A stretch of 64,000 bases of DNA from JANXYY01 sp035530875 (lineage in GTDB: Bacteria > Actinomycetota > Actinomycetes > Nanopelagicales > Nanopelagicaceae), in contig DATKUB010000057.1 in assembly GCA_035530875.1 (NCBI GenBank), positions 42,346 through 106,345 on the forward strand. Reading direction: 5' to 3'. Below the pieces are notes generated by a model. That model was not told the DNA's origin. It was given only the letters and a program-made list of their open reading frames with translations, and ran no database searches. Position 1 is the first letter of the stretch. Every line of letters starts with the position of its first letter. The position numbers and the translations under genes are program-made. Of the stretch, positions 32,990-41,679 are shown piece by piece.

Positions 32990-34015
32990 ATGCGTATTGG
33001 TGTCTTGACCGGCGGCGGAGATTGCCCAGGCCTGAACGCGGTCATCCGGGCCGTTGTGCGCAAGGGAGTTCAGGTCTACGGACATGAATTCCTCGGCTAT
33101 CGAGATGGCTGGAAAGGTCCACTAGAAGGTTTGACGCTGCCCTTGGACATTGGTGCCGTTCGGGGCATTCTGCCGCGCGGCGGGACGATCCTTGGATCTT
33201 CGAGGACAAACCCATTCAAGATCGAGGGTGGCGTTGAGAAGATCCAGGCCAACCTGGCCCAGCACGGCGTCGATGCCCTGATAGCCATCGGCGGCGAGGA
33301 CACCTTAGGGGTCGCTACGAAACTTGATGCCCTCGGCGTCAAGGTAATCGGCGTTCCCAAGACCATTGACAACGATTTAAATGCAACCGATTACACCTTT
33401 GGCTTCGATACGGCGGTGAACATCGCCACTGAAGCAATCGACCGCCTGCACACGACAGCCGAATCGCATCACCGAGTTCTAATCGTCGAGGTCATGGGCC
33501 GCCATGCGGGCTGGATTGCGCTGCACGCTGGCCTTGCGGGCGGTGCAAATGTGATTCTGATCCCTGAATTGAAGTTTTCGATTGAGAAAGTTTGCGAATA
33601 CGTTGAATCTCGCTTTCGCACAAACTATGCGCCAATCATTGTGGTCGCTGAGGGGGCGATCCCAGTTGAGGGCGATATGAGCGTTAAAGGCGGTGCCCTC
33701 GATGCGTTCGGGCACGTCAAATTGGCTGGCATTGGTGAGTGGTTGGCCACGGAAATTGAGAAGCGGACCGGGAAAGAAGCTCGAACTTCGGTGCTTGGGC
33801 ATATTCAGCGTGGCGGTACTCCAACGGCGTTTGATCGCGTTCTTGCAACCCGCTTTGGGCTACACGCGGTCACAGCAGCCCACGAAGGAGACTGGGGGAA
33901 AATGGTTGCTCTCCAGTCGACCGACATCGTCAGGGTGCCGTTGGCGGCCGCTACCACGCAATTGAAACTTGTGAGTCCCGAACTGTACGCCGAAGCAGAA
34001 GTCTTCTTCGGCTAG
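32990..34015 (+). CDS. pfkA: 6-phosphofructokinase with PPi-type active-site residues
   Basis: 341 residues. LTGGGDCPGLNAVIRAV binds the phosphate donor, GGEDTLG and PKTIDNDLNATDYTFGFDTA surround the active site, MGRHAGWIALHAGLA binds fructose 6-phosphate. In E. coli the residues equivalent to D in GGED and K in PKTID are both Gly; Asp and Lys there are the recognised signature of pyrophosphate-dependent enzymes, so this may use PPi and run reversibly. ATG 32990 follows AGGAG; the longer frame is rejected. Confidence 0.93.
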   Translation: MRIGVLTGGGDCPGLNAVIRAVVRKGVQVYGHEFLGYRDGWKGPLEGLTLPLDIGAVRGILPRGGTILGSSRTNPFKIEGGVEKIQANLAQHGVDALIAIGGEDTLGVATKLDALGVKVIGVPKTIDNDLNATDYTFGFDTAVNIATEAIDRLHTTAESHHRVLIVEVMGRHAGWIALHAGLAGGANVILIPELKFSIEKVCEYVESRFRTNYAPIIVVAEGAIPVEGDMSVKGGALDAFGHVKLAGIGEWLATEIEKRTGKEARTSVLGHIQRGGTPTAFDRVLATRFGLHAVTAAHEGDWGKMVALQSTDIVRVPLAAATTQLKLVSPELYAEAEVFFG

Positions 34016-34070
34016 GCCGACGCGAAGAAACTACCCGACACTTAATGATGCGACTCTCTAGGCTGATCCC

Positions 34071-35408
34071 ATGACCTCATTGGCTGAAATGGATTCTTGG
34101 CGCGCTCTGCCAGCGGCACAACAGCCGAAGTGGCCTGTTCCCGAGTTGCTGGCGGAGGTTCTGGCCGAGTTAAACACCATGCCGCCGCTGGTATTTGCTG
34201 GGGAGTGCGACAACCTCAAGAGCCGGATCGCCGGCGCTGCTGCTGGCGAAGCCTTCTTTCTCCAGGGCGGGGACTGCGCCGAGACTTTTGTCGGCCAGAC
34301 CGCAGATGCCATCAGGAACAAGGTTAAGACTCTCCTTCAGATGGCCGCAGTACTTCAGTATGGAGCGGGGATGCCCGTCATCAAGGTTGGGCGAATGGCT
34401 GGGCAATACGCCAAACCTCGCAGTAACGAGTTTGAGACTCGAGATGGGATCACGCTTCCGGCCTATCGCGGGGAGGCCGTAAACGGTCATGACTTCACAC
34501 TTGAATCGCGAACACCGAATCCGAAACGGCTACTAAGGGTTTACAACACATCGGCTGCGACGCTTAATCTGGTTCGCGCTTTCACGCAGGGCGGGTTTGC
34601 GGATTTACGTCAAGTTCACGAATGGAATAAGGGCTTTATTAGGGATTCCTCGGTCGGCGTCCGCTATGAACAGATGGCAAATGAAATTGGCAGAGCTCTA
34701 GCGTTCATGCGCACGACCGGTGCTGAACCAGATGAACTTCGTTCAGTAGATTTCTACGCTAGCCACGAGGCTTTGATCCTTGACTACGAACGAGCCTTGA
34801 CCAGAATTGATTCCCGTACGGGGCTCCCATATGACGTATCTGGCCATTTCGTGTGGATAGGTGAACGCACTCGAGACTTAAACGGGGCTCACGTCGAGTT
34901 CTTCTCGAAAATTCGAAATCCAATTGGTGTGAAACTCGGTCCTTCAACAACTCCAACCGATGTTACTGGGCTAATCGAAAAGTTGGATCCCACGCGCGAG
35001 CCTGGGCGACTAACTTTTATTTCGCGGATGGGTGCTTCTAAAATTCGCGACCTATTGCCACAACTCATTGAAGCAGTTGGCTCCACAGGAGCTCAGGTCT
35101 TGTGGATCACGGACCCGATGCACGGCAACACTTATGAGGCACCGAGCGGGTACAAGACCCGTAAATTTGATGACGTGATGGAAGAGGTCACCGGATTCTT
35201 TGAGGTACATAAGGCACTCGGCACTCATCCCGGGGGCATGCATATTGAATTAACCGGCGACGACGTCACTGAATGCGTTGGTGGAGGTGAAGAAATTTCC
35301 CACGAGGATTTATCTTCCCGATACGAATCTCTCTGCGATCCACGCTTGAACCACACCCAATCCCTCGAGGTGTCATTTCTTGTCGCCGAAATGTTGCGCG
35401 ATCGCTAG
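34071..35408 (+). CDS. aroG: Class II 3-deoxy-7-phosphoheptulonate (DAHP) synthase
   Basis: 445 residues. It condenses phosphoenolpyruvate and erythrose 4-phosphate, the first shikimate-pathway step. Class II features: PPLVFAGECDNLKSRIAGAAAGEAFFLQGGDCAETF, GRMAGQYAKPRSNEFETRDGITLPAYRGE, WIGERTRDLNGAHVEF, LWITDPMHGNTYEAPSGYKTR and GTHPGGMHIELTGDDVTECVGG. Length is typical. Followed after 9 bases by the Ogt gene. Confidence 0.96.
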   Translation: MTSLAEMDSWRALPAAQQPKWPVPELLAEVLAELNTMPPLVFAGECDNLKSRIAGAAAGEAFFLQGGDCAETFVGQTADAIRNKVKTLLQMAAVLQYGAGMPVIKVGRMAGQYAKPRSNEFETRDGITLPAYRGEAVNGHDFTLESRTPNPKRLLRVYNTSAATLNLVRAFTQGGFADLRQVHEWNKGFIRDSSVGVRYEQMANEIGRALAFMRTTGAEPDELRSVDFYASHEALILDYERALTRIDSRTGLPYDVSGHFVWIGERTRDLNGAHVEFFSKIRNPIGVKLGPSTTPTDVTGLIEKLDPTREPGRLTFISRMGASKIRDLLPQLIEAVGSTGAQVLWITDPMHGNTYEAPSGYKTRKFDDVMEEVTGFFEVHKALGTHPGGMHIELTGDDVTECVGGGEEISHEDLSSRYESLCDPRLNHTQSLEVSFLVAEMLRDR

Positions 35409-35417
35409 CCTTGGGCA

Positions 35418-35918
35418 ATGGGTTCTCCACTCAAAGTACTAAACCTCAAAACGCCCGTTGGTGCCCTCTGCTTAATTAGCGATGAAACCACCCTGATTGC
35501 CGCGGCTTTCAGTGATGCCTCGCTGTTACAGAGCCGACTGAATCCCGCCCAGATCGCCCGCGGATTCGTCGCAGTCAAATCAATTCCCGGTGTTAGCGAA
35601 TTGGTTCGGCGTTACTTCGACGGTGATCTTGGGGCGATCGACAAGATCAATGTTGAGCAACCTGGGGGTGCCTTTAGTCAGAAGGCGTGGCAGTCGATGC
35701 GCAAAATTAAGCCGGGCCATTTGCTTTCGTATAGTGAGCTCGCCGCCAAGTCCGGCTCCCCGGCAGCGGTGCGTGCAGCAGGCAGCGCCTGTGCCAGAAA
35801 CTTAATTGCGCCCATAATCCCGTGCCACCGGATCGTTCGAAGCGATGGATCCCTGGGTGGATACGGATTTGGGCTCGCCGCCAAAACCTGGCTATTGCAG
35901 CACGAAGGTGCTCTCTAG
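35418..35918 (+). CDS. ogt: Methylated-DNA-[protein]-cysteine S-methyltransferase
   Basis: 166 residues. The C-terminal domain has the active site IIPCHRIVRSDGSLGGYGFG, where Cys accepts the alkyl group from O6-alkylguanine, and an upstream helix-turn-helix (KPGHLLSYSELAAKSGSPAAVRAAGSAC) that binds DNA. The stop overlaps the convergent threonine aldolase gene by 4 bases. Confidence 0.93.
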   Translation: MGSPLKVLNLKTPVGALCLISDETTLIAAAFSDASLLQSRLNPAQIARGFVAVKSIPGVSELVRRYFDGDLGAIDKINVEQPGGAFSQKAWQSMRKIKPGHLLSYSELAAKSGSPAAVRAAGSACARNLIAPIIPCHRIVRSDGSLGGYGFGLAAKTWLLQHEGAL

Positions 35919-36949
35919 CGGAGAAGATCCGCCATTACATCTGCGGTTTGCACCGCGTTTTCGTCGGTGATATCTAGGTGAGTTATCAGACGAACAGTCT
36001 GCGGGCCGAGAGCTCCGATTACTATGCCTAACTCGCGTGCCTTCGCGGCCAGGCTAGGCGCATCAAGTACGTGACTTGTCATATTCAGAACAATTATGTT
36101 TGTCATGACAGAATCCAAATCGATGATTGAGGGAGCCACGCTTGCAATCGATTTGGCTATCGCTCTAGCGCGACGGTGGTCATCTGCAAGTCGGTCAATG
36201 TTGTTGTCCAAGGCATAGTGTCCGGCGGCGGCTAAAACGCCGACTTGGCGCATACCGGCTCCATAGCGCTTGCGCCAGACACGGGCATTGGCAATTCGAG
36301 TTTTCGAAGAAACTAGCACCGAGCCAATTGGAGCGCCCAGACCTTTAGAGAGGCAAACGCTAACCGTGTCAAAATGTTGGGCATAAGAAGCCATTGGAAT
36401 TCCGGCAGCGACGTGGGCATTCCAGAGACGGGCACCATCTAGGTGCATAGAGATCCCAGCATCTTTGGTTGCGGCGCGAAGGCGGAAAATGGAATCCAGC
36501 GATTGAATGGTGCCGCCCCCGAAATTATGAGTGTTTTCAATGGCAATGGCAGTTGTGGACACAAGGTGGGGTCCGGCATTGGGGCGCATCATGTTGATTA
36601 CTACGTCGGGATCAACTATGCCATTTGTAGTGTGCCAAGTCCGCGAAGTTATTCCGCTAAACGTAGCTGCGGCACCCAATTCAGCGCGCAGTACGTGAGC
36701 ATCTACATCCGCGAGTATTTCTTCGCCGGGGTTGACTAGAAGGCGCATGCCCAATTGATTTGCCAATGATCCCGTTGGTGTGAAGAGCCCGGCTTCGTGC
36801 CCAAGCAGTTCTGCGATGCGGCTCTCCAACGAATTGACCGTTGGATCCTCGCCATATACATCGTCACCCACCTCTGCGCCGGCCATGGCTTCGCGCATCT
36901 CCGCCGAGGGTTTTGTGAGCGTGTCCGAACGTAGGTCAATAAGTGGCAT
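35915..36949 (-). CDS. Low-specificity L-threonine aldolase
   Basis: 344 residues, PLP-dependent fold type I. IDLRSDTLTKPSAEMREAM and AEVGDDVYGEDPTVN form the N-terminus; HLDGARLWNAHVAAG and SVCLSKGLGAPIGSVLV contain the cofactor Asp and Lys. It cleaves threonine or allo-threonine to glycine and acetaldehyde. ATG 36949 follows AGGA; the longer frame adds 18 unlikely residues. Confidence 0.92.
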   Translation of the reverse strand: MPLIDLRSDTLTKPSAEMREAMAGAEVGDDVYGEDPTVNSLESRIAELLGHEAGLFTPTGSLANQLGMRLLVNPGEEILADVDAHVLRAELGAAATFSGITSRTWHTTNGIVDPDVVINMMRPNAGPHLVSTTAIAIENTHNFGGGTIQSLDSIFRLRAATKDAGISMHLDGARLWNAHVAAGIPMASYAQHFDTVSVCLSKGLGAPIGSVLVSSKTRIANARVWRKRYGAGMRQVGVLAAAGHYALDNNIDRLADDHRRARAIAKSIASVAPSIIDLDSVMTNIIVLNMTSHVLDAPSLAAKARELGIVIGALGPQTVRLITHLDITDENAVQTADVMADLLR

Positions 36950-36999
36950 AGCCGTTATCCTGCCACGTTCGATAGAACTTGTTGGAATCGATTGAGAAA

Positions 37000-37899
37000 T
37001 CAAGGTTCCAGATGTGGCAAAGCGGGTAGTACTGACTTAGGACCTAGTTCAACCAAATACATGGCGGCGAGAACAAACAAGCCGCCCACAATAATCTTGG
37101 CAGTGAGTCGTTCGCCGCCAAGCAGAACTGCAAAGATTCCCGCAAACACTGGCTCCATGGTCAGGATGACCGCCACTCGGGCTGGCATTAAGAGGGTTTG
37201 TGCCCATGTTTGAATGAGAAAGGCAATTGCCGTGGCGAAAATTGCGGTTAACACAATTGCGCCCCAAACTCCGTAGTCCGGCGGTGCCTGATAACCCCGA
37301 GTCAAAACTATGAGCCAACACATGATAGAAACGACGGCTAACTGGACAATAGCTATCAAGTAGGAATCGTGAAGCGCGCTCCATTCACCAAGTCCAACAA
37401 TGTGCAATGCAAAGCCGACCGCACAAAGGAGCGTGAGTAGTTCCCCTCGCCCGATAGCGAACCCATGCAGGGAGAGCAGTGCTAGTCCGAAAGTTGCTAG
37501 AGCAACGGCATACCAAGTTCGATTATCCACTCGCCGCCTGAGTATCAAGGCTGCAATCAGCGGTGTGAACACTACAAACATCCCAGTAATGAATCCGCTC
37601 ACCGCTGCCGATGTGATGTGCAGTCCATAAGTCTGAGTGATGTAGCCAACGCCAAGTGCAATTCCGAGAAGGAAACCATGCGCAAGAATCTTGGTGTTCA
37701 GCCTTTTCAATACCATGGGTCTCACCAAGATCATGCAAAGGGTAGCGAGGGTAAATCTAGTTGCTAGAAAGTCTGCTTCCGGTTGCCGCGAAATCGCAGC
37801 CTTCATGACAACAAATGTCGAACCCCAGACCGCAGTAACGCCAACTAATGCAAGACTTGCGGCAAGCGGCGACCTGCTGAATTTTCGCTTCGTCACCAA
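37000..37899 (-). CDS. DMT-superfamily (EamA) transporter
   Basis: 299 residues, ten hydrophobic helices in two EamA repeats, starting ALVGVTAVWGSTFVVMKAAI, with the second-repeat feature PARVAVILTMEPVFAGIFAVLLGGERLT. Such proteins export small metabolites or amino acids; adjacency to threonine aldolase hints at amino-acid export, but this is inference. Confidence 0.88.
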   Translation of the reverse strand: MVTKRKFSRSPLAASLALVGVTAVWGSTFVVMKAAISRQPEADFLATRFTLATLCMILVRPMVLKRLNTKILAHGFLLGIALGVGYITQTYGLHITSAAVSGFITGMFVVFTPLIAALILRRRVDNRTWYAVALATFGLALLSLHGFAIGRGELLTLLCAVGFALHIVGLGEWSALHDSYLIAIVQLAVVSIMCWLIVLTRGYQAPPDYGVWGAIVLTAIFATAIAFLIQTWAQTLLMPARVAVILTMEPVFAGIFAVLLGGERLTAKIIVGGLFVLAAMYLVELGPKSVLPALPHLEP

Positions 37900-37905
37900 T
37901 GAACT

Positions 37906-38760
37906 CTATCTGGCTCGGGAGCGGAACTCCTTAAGCAGGGCAATCTCTTTTTCGTGTTCAATCTCCATGCCAGGAGTTTCCAAAATAAGCGGGACGCCCG
38001 CTACTGCGGAATGAGTAAATAGATCGGCGAACGGCTCTAAGCCGATGGCACCGACGCCGATGTTTTCATGGCGGTCTTTAAGCGCACCGCAGACATCCTT
38101 GGAATCATTGGCGTGAATCAATTTCAATCGGTCGGGACCAACCACGTCTATTAGAAGGTCCAAAGTCTCTTTTACTCCGCCGGGTGCCGTGAGGTCGTGG
38201 CCAGCGGCGAAAACGTGGCAGGTGTCGAGACAGACGCCAACCTTCGGGTGGTTTTCAAGGGCTTCAAAGTAATAAGCCAAATCGTCAAGCCGTTTACACA
38301 ATGACTGTCCCTGCCCGGCAGTGGGCTCGAGAAGAAAATACGGCGCTGAATCGTCAAGGGCTTCTAAAATGGGCATTACGCCGTCATGAATTTGCTTCCA
38401 TGCGCGCTCGACATAGCCAGGATCCACAGCAGAACCGGTATGAACGACGATGCCCTGAGCGCCGATCCTGGCGGTGCGTTCGAGGGCGTATGAGATCGAC
38501 TCAAGCGAATTCTGGTAAGTCTTCTCGGTGGGCGAACCGAGATTGATGAGATAGGGCGCATGGACCCAAGTAACCAGATCGGATTCGAGGCAACGTTCCC
38601 TAAATTTGTTATCTACCGCGGCATCCACAATTGGCATCGCCCAACCGCGCGGGTTGGACACAAAGATCTGGATGCTTTCGGCGCCTACCTGATCTGCATA
38701 GGCGAAGGCTCGTGCTGCCGGAACGTGCGCGCCGACGCGAGCGAGTGGCTCTCTACCCAC
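37906..38760 (-). CDS. nfo: Endonuclease IV (AP endonuclease)
   Basis: 284 residues, TIM-barrel AP endonuclease of base-excision repair. RVGAHVPAARAFAYADQVGAESIQIFVSNPRGW, WVHAPYLINLGSP, GIVVHTGSAVDPG, YFLLEPTAGQGQS, GVCLDTCHVFAAGHDL, KLIHANDSKD and PLILETPGM supply the trinuclear zinc ligands in order. GTG start 2 bases from the PASTA kinase stop. Confidence 0.94.
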   Translation of the reverse strand: MGREPLARVGAHVPAARAFAYADQVGAESIQIFVSNPRGWAMPIVDAAVDNKFRERCLESDLVTWVHAPYLINLGSPTEKTYQNSLESISYALERTARIGAQGIVVHTGSAVDPGYVERAWKQIHDGVMPILEALDDSAPYFLLEPTAGQGQSLCKRLDDLAYYFEALENHPKVGVCLDTCHVFAAGHDLTAPGGVKETLDLLIDVVGPDRLKLIHANDSKDVCGALKDRHENIGVGAIGLEPFADLFTHSAVAGVPLILETPGMEIEHEKEIALLKEFRSRAR

Positions 38761-38762
38761 GG

Positions 38763-40595
38763 TTAGTAGACATCCAGCGTTACCAGCGAGCCAACTTTGG
38801 TGACTGTTCCACCTGGAATGCTCTGGCCAACCACTTTGCCAGTTCCATGGGTAGATAACAGGTTTATTTTGAAGGTAAGGCCAGCGTCCTCCAGAGCCTT
38901 GCCGGCATCGGCTGAAAGTTGCCCAATGACGTTGGGAACCGTCACATTCTGCGGTCCTTTTGAAACGATCAGCGTCACGATTGTGCCCGTGTCTTGGTTC
39001 GTGCCTCCGGCTGGCTTTTGTGAGATCACTATTCCGGCAGCAACCGTATCGCTATACCTCATCTTTGAAGTCGGTTTGAGTCCGGCCGCAGCCAACTCGC
39101 TCAATGCTTGGTCGCTGCTTTTGCCGACATAACTGGCAAGGGCAACCGGTGCAACGCCCTTACTTATTGTCGCGTTAATGATGGTGTCTCTAGATACCTG
39201 AGTACCGGCCTGGGGATCGATTGAGATTATGTAACCTTTCGGGATGGTGTCGCTGAAGACTTGATTCTGCTGGTTTAACGTCAGGTGCGTTGGGGTGAGA
39301 ACGCTCTCGGCTTCTGCAACAGTCAGCGAAACCAACGGCGGTACGACGTAGGTTTCAAGACCCTTTGATACAACGACCTTGACCGTCCCGCCGCTGGCCA
39401 GATGACCTCCGCCGGCTGGCTGACTGCTAATTACAACGCCGGCGGGAATCAACGAACTGTAGACCTGTGAGCCAATGGTCATTTCCAGGCCAACTTTGGT
39501 GAGCCTAGCCCCAGCATCTTTGGTAGTCATACCCGCCACCGAAGGCACCGAAACGCCAGAGGCCGGCCCGATTGCAACATACCAACCCGCGATCCCAAGC
39601 AGAACCGCGGCGGCGACAAACATTGCACGACGAACACTTGGACGGGTCTTTTTCGACGCTTTTCGTTTTCTATTCTTCGAAGAAGACTGCGCAACTTTCT
39701 TGGCCATTACTTTTGGCTGCTCGCTTTCCTGGTGATGAGATTCGCGCGACCCCAGAGTCGCTTGCGCGCTCTGAACATCGCGAAAAAACTCGTTCGCATC
39801 TTTGGGTCGAAGATCCGGATCTACTTCCGTGGCGTGGGCGACGAGGGCGTCAATTGAAGCCGGAATGTTCCAGCGCACCGAAGATGGAGCTGGAACCTTG
39901 TCATGGACATGCCGGAAGGCAACTTGGATTGGGGTTTCACCGACAAAAGGTTGGGCGCCGGTGAGCATCTCATAAAGCACTATTCCGGCCGCGTAAACGT
40001 CGCTACGAGCATCAGCTATTCCGCGTTGTACTTGTTCGGGAGCTAGATACGCGACGGTACCGAGGAGCCCCCCGGAGTCGGCTGGAACGCTTGATGAACT
40101 TGTTAAGGCTCGAGCTAAGCCAAAGTCGGCGACCTTCACCCGGCCGTCGCGGGCGAGGATGACGTTCTCCGGCTTCACATCGCGGTGCACTATTCCGGCT
40201 CGATGAGCCGCGCCAAGTGCACTTAAAATTGCTTCCATAATGTCAAGGGCGGCCGCCGGATCCAGCGGCGCGCGGTCTCTAATCACCTGACGTAGGGTCG
40301 GTCCATCGACGAATTCCATAACTAGGAAAACAGCGGGCGGCCCGCCCTGGTTCCAGCCCTGGTCGTGGACGGCCACGATATTGGGGTGAGTGAGGGATGC
40401 CGCGGACTTTGCTTCGCGAATAAATCTGGCGACGAAATCCTCGTCTCTGGCCAGGTGAGAGTGCATCACCTTGACCGCTACGGGGCGATCCAGCCTCGTA
40501 TCAAGGGCCGAATAGACCGTGGCCATGCCGCCCCGAGCCAAGATGGCGCCGATTTCGTATCGGCCATCGAGCAGGACACCAGTCAGATTGGACAC
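38763..40595 (-). CDS. pknL: PASTA-domain serine/threonine kinase (PknL-type)
   Basis: About 610 residues. The kinase domain (~10-275) has ILARGGMATVY, catalytic HRDVKPEN and DFGLAR; then a Lys/Arg-rich linker, one transmembrane helix (AMFVAAAVLLGIAGWYVAIG), and four PASTA repeats outside, each ending near SKG or LDVY. PASTA domains sense muropeptides/lipid II and regulate growth and division. GTG 40595 lies 7 bases after TAGAAT (minus strand), so the mRNA is probably leaderless; a TTG two codons earlier is the alternative. The position next to the Rv2175c homologue matches mycobacterial pknL. Confidence 0.93.
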   Translation of the reverse strand: MSNLTGVLLDGRYEIGAILARGGMATVYSALDTRLDRPVAVKVMHSHLARDEDFVARFIREAKSAASLTHPNIVAVHDQGWNQGGPPAVFLVMEFVDGPTLRQVIRDRAPLDPAAALDIMEAILSALGAAHRAGIVHRDVKPENVILARDGRVKVADFGLARALTSSSSVPADSGGLLGTVAYLAPEQVQRGIADARSDVYAAGIVLYEMLTGAQPFVGETPIQVAFRHVHDKVPAPSSVRWNIPASIDALVAHATEVDPDLRPKDANEFFRDVQSAQATLGSRESHHQESEQPKVMAKKVAQSSSKNRKRKASKKTRPSVRRAMFVAAAVLLGIAGWYVAIGPASGVSVPSVAGMTTKDAGARLTKVGLEMTIGSQVYSSLIPAGVVISSQPAGGGHLASGGTVKVVVSKGLETYVVPPLVSLTVAEAESVLTPTHLTLNQQNQVFSDTIPKGYIISIDPQAGTQVSRDTIINATISKGVAPVALASYVGKSSDQALSELAAAGLKPTSKMRYSDTVAAGIVISQKPAGGTNQDTGTIVTLIVSKGPQNVTVPNVIGQLSADAGKALEDAGLTFKINLLSTHGTGKVVGQSIPGGTVTKVGSLVTLDVY

Positions 40596-40619
40596 GTGCA
40601 AATTCTAGGCGGTCGAGAT

Positions 40620-41486
40620 TTAGAACTGTGGTGACTCGCGCTGATCTTCCTCAGGGTTTGCTGCGGAAATTGTCGGCAAGTCCGACTTTGGCGATCTTGA
40701 TACTGAATTGCTTGCCTGGACTTTCGTTGTTAGGCGCTCGGGCGACGAGGCCAATGCATGCCAACGTTTGGGGATTCGGCCAGCCAGATAGGCGTCGCGT
40801 CCGGCCCTAACTGCGAATTTCATCGCTGCAGCCATCAGATCGGGTTTCTGGGCTCTGGTGACCGCACTTGCCAGCAAAACTCCATCGCAGCCTAATTCCA
40901 TGGCTTGGGCCGCATCGCTAGCTGTGCCGATTCCAGCATCAAGAATGATTGGGCTTGTGAGTTGTGATCGCATCAACTCGATATTGTGCGGATTGCGGAT
41001 GCCAAGGCCAGAACCGATTGGTGAACCTAACGGCATTATTGCGGCACAACCCACGGCCTCAAGTTTCCTGGCCAGGATGGGATCGTCGTTGGTGTATGCC
41101 AGAACTACAAATCCCTGAGCGACGAGCCTTGATGCGGCAGTAAGAGTTTCGATCGGGTCTGGCAACAAGGTGATGTCATCGGCAATCACTTCAAGTTTTA
41201 TCCAATCGGTACCAAGTGCTTCACGGGCAAGTTGGGCGGTAAGAATCGCATCGCCGGCTGTATAACATCCCGCGGTGTTCGGCAGGGGAGCGATTTTTAA
41301 TTCCTTTAGCAGATCAAAGATCGAACCGGAGGTGGCCGGATTAACTCTTCGCATGGCGATGGTTGTGATTTGTGTTTCGCTTGCGATCAAGGCTTCGCGC
41401 AGAATGGACAGACTCGGGGCGCCGCCCGTTCCCATGATTAGTCGTGAGTTCCATGCTTGACCGCCGAGGTTGAAATGATCAGCCAC
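40620..41486 (-). CDS. thiG: Thiazole synthase
   Basis: 288 residues. It builds the thiazole ring of thiamine from deoxyxylulose phosphate, the ThiS thiocarboxylate and dehydroglycine. Features: FNLGGQAWNSRLIMGTGG, TIAMRRVNP, LPNTAGCYTAGDAI, the Schiff-base Lys in DWIKLEVI, and GSPIGSGLGIRNPHNIELM. The domain normally ends shortly after YLAGRIPKR; here ~45 extra polar residues follow. GTG 41486 overlaps the thiS stop region, so the longer frame is rejected. Confidence 0.94.
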   Translation of the reverse strand: MADHFNLGGQAWNSRLIMGTGGAPSLSILREALIASETQITTIAMRRVNPATSGSIFDLLKELKIAPLPNTAGCYTAGDAILTAQLAREALGTDWIKLEVIADDITLLPDPIETLTAASRLVAQGFVVLAYTNDDPILARKLEAVGCAAIMPLGSPIGSGLGIRNPHNIELMRSQLTSPIILDAGIGTASDAAQAMELGCDGVLLASAVTRAQKPDLMAAAMKFAVRAGRDAYLAGRIPKRWHALASSPERLTTKVQASNSVSRSPKSDLPTISAANPEEDQRESPQF

Positions 41487-41679
41487 CTTGCACCGCCGCC
41501 AATATCTCGACTTGAGCTCCAGCATGCAGAGTCGTTGACAACCATAACGACTGCGGCACCACTTCGTTGTCAACGGCAATTGCGATACCAGTTGAGGAGT
41601 TGCTCAATTTCAACACAATATCGGATAGGTGAGTGTCATCACTTACTTCTTCGTTAGAACCATTGAGGATGATATTCAT
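41479..41679 (-). CDS. thiS: Sulfur carrier protein ThiS
   Basis: 66 residues, ubiquitin-like, ending in the essential Gly-Gly (EILAAVQGG) that is thiocarboxylated before sulfur transfer to ThiG. Overlaps thiG by 8 bases and thiO by 4 (ATGA). Confidence 0.94.
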   Translation of the reverse strand: MNIILNGSNEEVSDDTHLSDIVLKLSNSSTGIAIAVDNEVVPQSLWLSTTLHAGAQVEILAAVQGG

